DNA of 15,288 bases from JBBRXJ01 sp038248505 (GTDB lineage: Bacteria; Bacteroidota; Bacteroidia; Bacteroidales; JBBRXJ01), in contig JBBRXJ010000082.1 of the NCBI GenBank assembly GCA_038248505.1, positions 1 to 15,288 on the forward strand, read 5' to 3'. Positions within the stretch are counted from its first letter, which is position 1. The number at the start of each line of letters is the position of its first letter. Shown one piece after another: positions 1-6,300 of this stretch. The notes below the pieces were generated by a model. The model was not told the origin of the DNA. It saw only the letters and a list, made by a program, of their open reading frames with translations, and searched no databases. The position numbers were made by a program, and so were the translations under genes.

Positions 1-459
1 ATTGACAGCTTGCAATTTTGCCAAAAGCATAAAGGATTGCAGATATTTGGGTACGTAATCATGTCTAACCATATCCACTTGATCGCAAACAGCCCACAAG
101 GTGAATTGAGCAATACGGTACGCGATTTTAAGAAGTTTACCGCTAAAAACATTATCGAAAGTATTACAAATGACAACGAAAGCCGCAAGGATTAGATGCT
201 TAATCGTTTTCAATTTAATGCACAACGGCATAGCCGAAACGAAAACTATCAAATGTGGACACACGAGAACCATGCAGTAGTAATTTATTCACAGGAATTT
301 GCGAGGGAAAAGTTGGATTACCTGCATAATAATCAGGTACGCGCAGGTCTGGTTCGAAAACCAGAGGATTATATTTATTCGAGTGCCAGCAATTATGTTG
401 AAATGGAAAACGTATTGGAGGTGATAATTATAGAATTGAAATGGAAAACGTATTTTTAA
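1..459 (+). pseudogene. REP-associated tyrosine transposase (RAYT, IS200-like Y1 domain), 5'-truncated by the window and carrying an in-frame amber stop
   Basis: The frame is open from base 1, so the gene starts upstream of the window. It reads through the HUH-type metal site (MSNHIHLIA, codons at about 61-87). The C-terminal block KLDYLHNNQVRAGLV follows, where the Tyr of YLHNN is the expected catalytic nucleophile, and then PEDYIYSSASNY. These are hallmarks of RAYT/Y1 transposases, which nick single-stranded DNA at REP hairpins. Codon 193-195 is TAG between ESRKD and MLNRF, where RAYTs normally have a Trp (SRxxWML), so a single TGG to TAG change explains it. The usual NNPVRAG is NNQVRAG here. 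The two halves share one frame and together encode 152 codons of a protein normally near 180. Just downstream lie REP-like hairpins, the expected substrate. I infer a dead or read-through-dependent domesticated transposase. Confidence 0.85.
398..454 (+). repeat. 19-bp direct repeat at the 3' end of the RAYT gene
   Basis: TTGAAATGGAAAACGTATT occurs at 398-416 and again, exactly, at 436-454, an offset of 38 bp. Because 38 is not a multiple of three, the copies are read in different frames (as VEMENV and then LKWKTY). This could be a short duplication that altered the transposase C-terminus. It could also be chance in AT-rich coding DNA. Confidence 0.5.
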
Positions 460-472
460 AGTGGAATAACTT

Positions 473-572
473 GCGGTCAGAGACCGCGATTTAAGACGGC
501 GAAGTCGGAGATGTTCGCCGAGCGCTTCGCATATTACGCTAAGCTGGGGGAACCTCAGCCATATCAATATGG
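473..572. repeat. Cluster of REP-like hairpins next to the RAYT gene
   Basis: Several stems follow one another in a GC-rich island. GCGGTC (473-478)/GACCGC (482-487) has a 3-nt AGA loop. CGGCGAA (497-503)/TTCGCCG (514-520) is a perfect 7-bp stem. GCG/CGC (522-530) is a mini-hairpin whose CTTCGC arm can also pair with GCGAAG at 499-504. GCTGGGG (543-549) pairs with CCTCAGC (553-559) through one G-T pair. CCATAT (559-564)/ATATGG (567-572) completes the series. Compact imperfect palindromes beside a RAYT gene are the usual arrangement of REP/REPIN elements mobilised by that transposase. No T-run follows, so these are not simple terminators. Confidence 0.75.
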
Positions 573-626
573 GAAGCAAATTGATTTTAGTGAAAAAGAG
601 TTGAGAATACTTAAAGGATATAAACA

Positions 627-1836
627 ATGAAAAGGCTATTAACATCAATACTGGTTGTTTTATTTGTCTGTAATTTATTACTTGCACAAAAAAAGACCCC
701 AAGTTCTACTGAATATAAAATTAGTTTGTCGACTGGAAAATCTATCTATTCATTAGGGGAACCAGTTTTTGTAAATGTCCAATATTATAATGGTTCTGGT
801 AATTTATGGCAACTTTATCGGCCTGATTCTTCGTTTTACTGCTCAGTAAATTATCGGAATAGATTATGGCGAACAGTTGAAAGATGGAATGGACATGCTT
901 TTAATAAAAGTATGTTTATTAACGATAATCCTGATTGCCTAGAGTGTGGGTATGCTACTGCTTTAACGGGAGAAATGATATGATAACCCAAGTTCATGTT
1001 AATTACCTTAATGATGCATTGAAAAAAGGGGGCTTTAATACATGTAAGCGACATGCGCACTTTTTTTCACAAGTAAATACAGAATCAGAAAACTTTACGG
1101 ATTTTGAAGAAAATTACAATTACAGATTATATGATTTTAACAGTGCAAACGAAGAGATTGGTATTTATGCAACTTTTGGTACACAAAGTAATAATAGTTA
1201 TAATGTTTTGTATAGCCAGAACTTTTGGGATATGAACGAACACCTTAATTATACTAGTTCTTCGGCATGTAAACACCTTTATAAAAAAAAGATACCTGTA
1301 TTGATATTACAGATAAGACAAAACGATATATTGGTGTAGATTTAGTTACAAAAACCCGAAATGGATATACGATTACTTTTCCTGTAAGTTTTAAAAAAGA
1401 TACTACAGGAACTTATATTAAATTTATGATACCTGATTCTAGACAGTGCGGTGAAAATCTTTTTAACATAGTGTATAAAAATATAAATGGGAATACTCAA
1501 ATAGGTGATGGATGGAAATACCGTGGTCGAGGAGCTATACAGCTAACTGGTAGATCTAATTATAAAAAAGTATCTGATAAGGCTAATACAACATTTACTA
1601 AAACATATAATTGGGAAGATAACCCTGATGATTTGAAGGATAAGACCGATGCTATCATTTATTCCGCTGTAGCCTGGTTTTTGAACGCATTTATTCCTAT
1701 TAGTACTCTTGATAACTATACCACTTATCAGGTTACCAAAATAGTCAATGCAAAGCAACTTGATAAAGAAGGCAGAGCACAAAAATATGAAGAACTGATA
1801 AATGATGGTCAACTCTATAATTGCGATACAAAATGA
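627..1836 (+). pseudogene. Secreted GH19 chitinase/lysozyme-like glycosidase, broken into three frames
   Basis: The start ATG at 627 has AAAGGA 8 nt upstream and opens a signal peptide (MKRLLTSILVVLFVCNLLLAQ). The first frame stops at 981-983. The second frame carries RHAHFFSQVNTESENFTDFEENYNY, the N-terminal part of a GH19 catalytic domain; the TES Glu codon (1082-1084) aligns with the catalytic acid of the usual HES. It stops at 1337-1339. The third frame, open from about 1285, carries GDGWKYRGRGAIQLTGR. GH19 enzymes cleave beta-1,4 bonds of chitin or peptidoglycan glycans. Lesion 1 is a tandem ATGAT duplication at 975-984; removing one copy restores ..TGEMITQ... Lesion 2 is the A8 tract at 1283-1290, where one more A restores ..LYKKKDTCIDI... 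Repaired, the frame gives about 401 residues. The alternative is two or three coupled small genes, since lesion 1 creates an ATGA overlap, but continuity of the GH19 fold across the pieces argues against it. Confidence 0.75.
1285..1836 (+). CDS. 3' fragment of the GH19 gene: core of the glycosidase domain
   Basis: This is the third frame of the broken gene above. A gene caller would start it at the internal ATG at 1426, but the frame is open from about 1285, and residues before 1426 (a DTCIDITDKTKRYIGVDL segment) belong to the same chain. It holds ENLFNIVYKN, then the GH19 signature GDGWKYRGRGAIQLTGR, NYKKVSD, and the C-terminal helix region with a WFLNAF motif. It lacks the N-terminal half with the catalytic Glu and any signal peptide, so on its own it should be inactive. 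Its TGA (1834-1836) overlaps the next ATG as ATGA, so the two genes were translationally coupled. Confidence 0.6.
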   Translation, partial: KKDTCIDITDKTKRYIGVDLVTKTRNGYTITFPVSFKKDTTGTYIKFMIPDSRQCGENLFNIVYKNINGNTQIGDGWKYRGRGAIQLTGRSNYKKVSDKANTTFTKTYNWEDNPDDLKDKTDAIIYSAVAWFLNAFIPISTLDNYTTYQVTKIVNAKQLDKEGRAQKYEELINDGQLYNCDTK

Positions 1837-2468
1837 AAAAAATAATATTTATTCAGTTAGTAACATTATTATTTAGTACTGTTTCCTATGCCCAAAATAC
1901 TGATTGTAATCGCGATGTTTGGGTTAAACAGGACGAAAAAAAATACCCAAAGGAATTTGTATACTTAAAGGATATTTAATTTCAAATATCTACGAATCCG
2001 CCGATATTAACGATGATGGATTATCGGATTTTATATTTAAATGGAGAAAGCCAAATTTACAAGACGGAGATACACTATACGTTACTATATATACTCAAAA
2101 CCCTGACAGTACATATTCTTTTTTTCGGACATTCATCAATCTATATCCACTAAATTTTAAAAGTTACAGCTTGGATTACATACCTCAAAATGAAAAATTA
2201 AGAGCTATTCATAAAAAGTACAACGACCAATACCCTTTTTTAAAACTAACTTTTGAAAAAGATACCATACAAATTACTATGAAAGAAGATGCAGAGGCAA
2301 ATCTCATAATAACTTATAAATTTGATAAGATTACCAATAATTGGATTTACAAAAAAAAGTGAAGAATACTTTTTAGTTGTAGGCTGTTTTAAACCAATAG
2401 ATTTATCAGAAAAGCTTGGATCCACGATAGATAATTTCACTTACTTTATCTGGAATCAGGGAGAATAA
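1833..2468 (+). pseudogene. Secreted protein of unknown function, partner of the GH19 gene, split at two A8 tracts
   Basis: ATG at 1833 overlaps the GH19 stop (ATGA). It opens a signal peptide, MKKIIFIQLVTLLFSTVSYA followed by QN, in a frame of only 48 codons ending at 1977-1979. A second frame, open from about 1928, continues with GYLISNIYESADINDDGLSDFIF to a TGA at 2360-2362. A third frame continues with SEEYFLVVGCFKPIDLSEKLG and ends WNQGE at TAA 2466-2468. The first switch lies at A8 1936-1943 (one more A restores the frame). The second lies at A8 2351-2358 (one fewer A restores it). Repaired, the frame encodes about 211 residues. DINDDGLSDF resembles the Asp-rich loop of FG-GAP/VCBS-type calcium-binding proteins, but I do not recognise the family. 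The predicted location is periplasmic or exported. The linkage suggests a function tied to the GH19 enzyme. Confidence 0.65.
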
Positions 2469-2485
2469 AAAAAAGCAATGCCGTT

Positions 2486-2504
2486 CGGCGGTGGCTCTCC
2501 GCCG
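2486..2504. repeat. GC-rich hairpin, probably another REP-like element
   Basis: CGGCGG (2486-2491) and CCGCCG (2499-2504) form a perfect 6-bp GC stem around a 7-nt loop. It lies 17 bp past the end of the preceding gene in otherwise very AT-rich DNA. There is no T-run downstream on the plus strand, so a rho-independent terminator for the GH19 operon is less likely than a REP-like element of the kind found at 473-572. Confidence 0.5.
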
Positions 2505-2675
2505 TATGTCATTAAGTAAAGGATATAAGTTATTAACAATCAATTAAATAGCATCATTATATCAACTATTTTTAATATATTTACATGGTAACCAAATAAC
2601 TATTATTATGCAAAAAAAACAAATGGACTTATTTTGGAAATTTTGAAAAATGAAATTCTCAATCCAATTACTAAC
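2505..2675. other. AT-rich intergenic stretch with no recognisable gene
   Basis: I see no open frame with coding character on either strand. TAAAGGATATAA at 2517-2528 repeats a motif that precedes the GH19 gene (612-623). A further A8 tract lies at 2612-2619. The decayed FISUMP gene on the minus strand loses recognisable homology as it enters this stretch. Confidence 0.5.
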
Positions 2676-3113
2676 AATAGGACTTGCTTATTAAAGTAAG
2701 GGCATCCCATGTTGAAGTAGTGTTAAACAAAGGGATGGCTGTACCATTGGAATAATGGGTTGTTTTTAGGTTTTACTTTCATCTATGTTTGCGTGCCTAT
2801 GGTTACGGTATTGTAAACATTGCCGTCAAAATCAGTTACGGTATTGCCTGTGGCTGGCTTATTAAAAAATAACGCTGTCAACATCAGTTGTTTTAATAGA
2901 TTGTTTTGCAACGATCAAATTATTCTAAACAAAAGCCATAGTATCCAAACAATAGAATTTAATACTATCTATATCACTTTTTTTGATGGATTGTTTTTTG
3001 ATGATATTGCTGTTTTTCATCACATACATGATGTCATTTTGTGCGATAACAATTGAAAGTGAAAAGGCATAAGTTTAAAGTATTGCCAATACTGTTTTTT
3101 TAATTGAATTCAT
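2676..3113 (-). pseudogene. Decayed FISUMP-domain (Fibrobacter succinogenes major paralogous domain) secreted protein
   Basis: Reading the minus strand from ATG 3113-3111 gives a signal peptide (MNSIKKTVLAIL-stop-TYAFSLSIVIAQN). Two short modules of the type DIMYVMKN...KQSIKKSDIDSIKF follow, and then the FISUMP signature: TDFDGNVYNTVTIGTQT, NLKTTHYSNGTAIPL, and TSTWDAL. The visible lesions are TAA at 3077-3075 (TTA expected), TAG at 2927-2925, a frameshift near 2862-2866 (about 2 nt lost), TAG at 2785-2783 where the family has the Trp of TQTWM, and an extra A in a run near 2770. Homology fades after about 2676, so the C-terminal half is missing. The family is typically secreted or a lipoprotein in Bacteroidota. 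Function is clearly lost. The 3' boundary is approximate. Confidence 0.8.
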
Positions 3114-3129
3114 TTATTTTATGATTAAT

Positions 3130-3135
3130 CCTCCT
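3130..3135 (-). promoter_or_regulatory. Shine-Dalgarno-like AGGAGG before the FISUMP pseudogene
   Basis: The minus strand reads AAAAGGAGG at 3138-3130, about 16 nt before the ATG at 3113. It starts right at the stop codon of the upstream T9SS cargo remnant (3139-3137), so the two were probably co-translated. A strong SD is unusual for this phylum, and the spacing is longer than optimal. Confidence 0.45.
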
Positions 3136-3136
3136 T

Positions 3137-3211
3137 TTATTGTTTAATGATTTTTACTGTTTTTGTATCTGTTCCGCTACTGTAACGGCAAAGATAAATG
3201 CCTTGTGGAAA
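3137..3211 (-). pseudogene. Orphan T9SS type A C-terminal sorting signal (3' end of a lost cargo gene)
   Basis: On the minus strand the last 24 or so codons before TAA (3139-3137) read PQGIYLCRYSSGTDTKT and then VKIIKQ. This matches the terminal beta-strands of type A T9SS C-terminal domains (GxY...G....KkiiK). Upstream of codon PQG, homology stops abruptly at about 3211, where the CACTAAG repeat element begins and introduces stops. The body of the gene is gone. It cannot be the end of the large gene at 3328-9480, which has its own type B domain and stop codon. The neighbouring FISUMP gene starts 24 bases past the stop, consistent with an old operon. Confidence 0.75.
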
Positions 3212-3315
3212 CCACTAAGACACTTAGCACACAAAGTTCGCTAAGAAGAATTTTTAATCACTAAGGTCACTAAGGTCGCCGCGGCGACACTGAGGACACT
3301 AAGAAAAAGAAGGTG
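3211..3315. repeat. CACTAAG heptad-repeat element with central 14-bp palindrome
   Basis: CACTAAG or one-mismatch variants start at 3213, 3221, 3230, 3239, 3259, 3268, 3288 and 3297. The steps are 8, 9, 9, 20, 9, 20 and 9 bp. A perfect palindrome GTCGCCGCGGCGAC sits at 3275-3288, and the block is bounded by ACCAC (3211-3215) and GTGGT (3313-3317), a short inverted repeat. It is noncoding and lies between the stop of the giant adhesin gene and the severed T9SS signal, so it looks like an inserted dispersed repeat. Similar CTTAGTG/CTTTGTG-type blocks occur in many Bacteroidota and other genomes as far as I recall. Their mechanism of spread is not established to my knowledge. Confidence 0.7.
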
Positions 3316-3327
3316 GTTGAGCTCAAA

Positions 3328-6300
3328 CTACCGATACCCACTTTTACTAAATACCGTTACTTGCCCAGTCACAGCTCGTGTTGAGCCATCGTTAAACTCA
3401 ATGATGAAATGATACGATTCTACTATTGATCGTATGCTTTTTACATGGCCATCCCAGAGCGGAGTATATTTGTCGCCATGATATACGGCTACGCCATAGC
3501 GATCATAAACAAAGGCTTGCGCATTGGGGTAATAATAAAAAACTTCCTGAAGCATCCATTTTTCATTTATACCATCGCCATTTGGACTAAATGCAGTAGG
3601 TATTCGAAAACAATAGCTTCGTTCTGATGATAGGCTTATGCTACCAAGTATTCTACATCCACTCGTATCTGTAATAGTGTAGGAGTAGAGTCCGCTGGCT
3701 AAATTGAGATTTTCTAATTGACTAGTGTTATTTGACCATTTAATGTCTGCGAATCGATGTAAACTATCTAAATGTAGTTGAATACTTCCATCAGGTGTTG
3801 TGTTGCATGTAGGTTGTACTAAAACTGGGTTAACAGGGAAATATCTAACTTTATCAATTAATGAAGCAATCGCAGTATTAGTACATGAATTCGCATCCGT
3901 AACTGTAAGCATATAATTATTTGCCTGGTTTGTAATGAGAAACATCTCGCGCGAACCAGTACTCCATTGGTATTTGTAATTAGGACTCCCTCCTGTTGTA
4001 TTGGCTATTAAATTCCCATATTCGCCTGCACAAATAATACTTGCATTATTAACAGTCACAACAAGCGAACTAGGCTCACTTATACTTATCGTTTTAGAGC
4101 CACTATTTCCTATTGAATCAACGGCGGTTATGGAATAGCTACCTGTGCCAAGATTGCTAAGCGTTGAAATGGTATCTCCTGTACTCCAGAATAGTTTGTA
4201 TCCATTGCCTTTTGTATATGGTGTTCCTCCTGTTATATTTTGTATTTGTATTTGCCCATCATCACTATGGAAACATTTACTATTCGTACTTGTTAGAATG
4301 ATATTAATAGTAACAATGGCATGAGGTATAAGTGTTACCGTTTGGGATGAAAATGCCCAACAGCCAGAAATGGTGTTTTGTACCAATAATTGTATGTCCC
4401 CATTTTGGCTTGGATTTGTAGGCCAACTAACTTTTATTGAATCCGTATTGTTAATAAAGCTAGAATCACCAACCAATGTCCATATCTTTTTTAAATTACT
4501 AGCAATTACAGATGTATAGCCAATATTCGTATCTCCGTAATAAGCTAAATTGGGTCCAGATATTGTTGCAACGGGTTTGGTATAAATTACAAATTGTGTA
4601 CTATCTTTTGCAATACAATTGTATTTATTGATGGCTATTACCCTATAAAATGTACTAACGATTGGGTTTAGAATATGTATGCTTGCTGAAGTGGCTCCTG
4701 TATTCCAAATATAATTTACTTGATTAATAGTATTTACAATCAAATCTCCTGCATCATCAGAGCATATTGTTGTGTCACCCATAATTTGTATTTTGTTTTC
4801 ATGCACCGCTATAACTGTTGAATCGCTTCCTGTACAGCCTGAGATATTACTTACTTTTAGAACATATTTTCCAGGATTTGATGCCGTATATGTATTTGTT
4901 GTTGATCCGTTTTGCCATAAATAATAATATGTCCCAATTGGTGTGGGGGCAAATGTTACTGGGGATACGCTCTCTTTGCATTGATGAATTGTATCTGGAC
5001 CAATAGATATACTTATTAGACCTGGATATTTCATTATATGTGATGATCTGCTTTCTGTGCAAGCATTATTATCTGTAAGGGTCAGTGTATATTTTCCCTC
5101 AACATTAGAACTCAAAATACTATCGCTACTAGCGTTTTGCCAAAAATAGGTATAGGGCTTTGTTCCTCCAGCTACATGCGGAGTGATCTGTCCAGTGTTT
5201 TTAGTACAAGTAATGGCCGTTGAATCAAAACTAATATGTATCATTGCTGGAGAACGTATATGCACGTTTGCAATTGCTTTTTGCCCGCGCGAATCTTCTA
5301 CTGTTATAGTGTAGTTTCCTGAATAAAGAGAATCAATTTGAGTGACGGATGTATCCCCAGTACTCCATAAAAACTTGTAAAAATAGGGTTTTGATTTAAA
5401 GGGCACTCCGCCTCTGATTGAATCAATTTGTATTTTACCACCATTAAATCCAAAGCATCTAGTATCATTTTTAGTTAAAAAAATTGAAATACTTGTTGCC
5501 GTTCGTAATACTATTTGTATTGAATCACTAGCTGTATAATCTGTAATAATGCCACTCGCACGAACCTTAACTTGTGCTGACGTACCTATACTAGGCCAGT
5601 TAACTTTTACAGAATCATTCGATAAGATAAATGTATTATGACCAGTTATCATCCATGCATTTATTGTTAGGTTTGTGCCTGAATGGTATATTATATTTGT
5701 ATCGCCACAATAAACAGTATCAGGACCAGTGATATTGATAGTGGGTAGATTATTAACGACTATTTGAATGCTATCACTATGAACACAATCGTATTGATCT
5801 TTAGCGGCTACAAAATACTTAATATTATTGCTTGGTATTACGGTAATTTGTGCTGTGGTAGCAAAGGTATTCCACATATACTGATTAAATGTTTGATTCA
5901 TTTTAAGTGTTACACTTGCTCCATCACAAACTAATGAGTCTCCAATAATTTTTGCCATATTACTGCGAATGATATATATTGATGAATCAACACCCGTACA
6001 ACCTCCCGCACTTGTTACTGTTACTTTATATTTACCAGGTAATACTGCATTAAAGAAACTATTGGTGCTTCCATCTTGCCATAAATAGTTATATGTACCC
6101 ACTGGTGAAACCATATAGAAAACGGGGGATATTGATTGCATGCATTGCCTTATAGTATCAGTACCTATATCGACGGATAGCATTGTGAGATTCTTTTTTA
6201 TTATACCAGTAGCAAAAGCAAAGCATCCATTATTATCGTTTATTGTAAGTCCATAATTACCTGTATTGGCTGATGTAAATGATGTTACAGTACTATTATC

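Noticed and set aside
289..702. 137-codon minus-strand open frame
   Set aside because: It lies antisense to the RAYT 3' end, the REP-like hairpins and the GH19 signal peptide, and its translation has no recognisable motif.
935..1339. Independent gene starting at TTG 935
   Set aside because: The start is arbitrary. The sequence is the middle of the GH19 chain, displaced by the ATGAT duplication.
2171..2362. Independent small gene of 63 codons
   Set aside because: It is the C-terminal part of a longer open frame from about 1928 and belongs to the split partner gene starting at 1833.
2486..2504. Rho-independent terminator of the GH19 operon
   Set aside because: The stem is good, but no T-tract follows it on the plus strand. 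The A8 run lies on the wrong side for plus-strand termination.
2650..2694. Signal-peptide-like micro-ORF MKFSIQLLTIGLAY
   Set aside because: It has only 14 codons and overlaps the antisense FISUMP remnant. There is no supporting ribosome site and no continuation in other frames, so chance is likely.
2820..3056. 78-codon plus-strand open frame
   Set aside because: It is the antisense shadow of the decayed FISUMP gene, whose minus-strand translation gives recognisable motifs in order.
3211..3315. CRISPR array
   Set aside because: The units are 7 bp with 1-13 bp between them, far too short for CRISPR repeats and spacers, and no cas genes are near.
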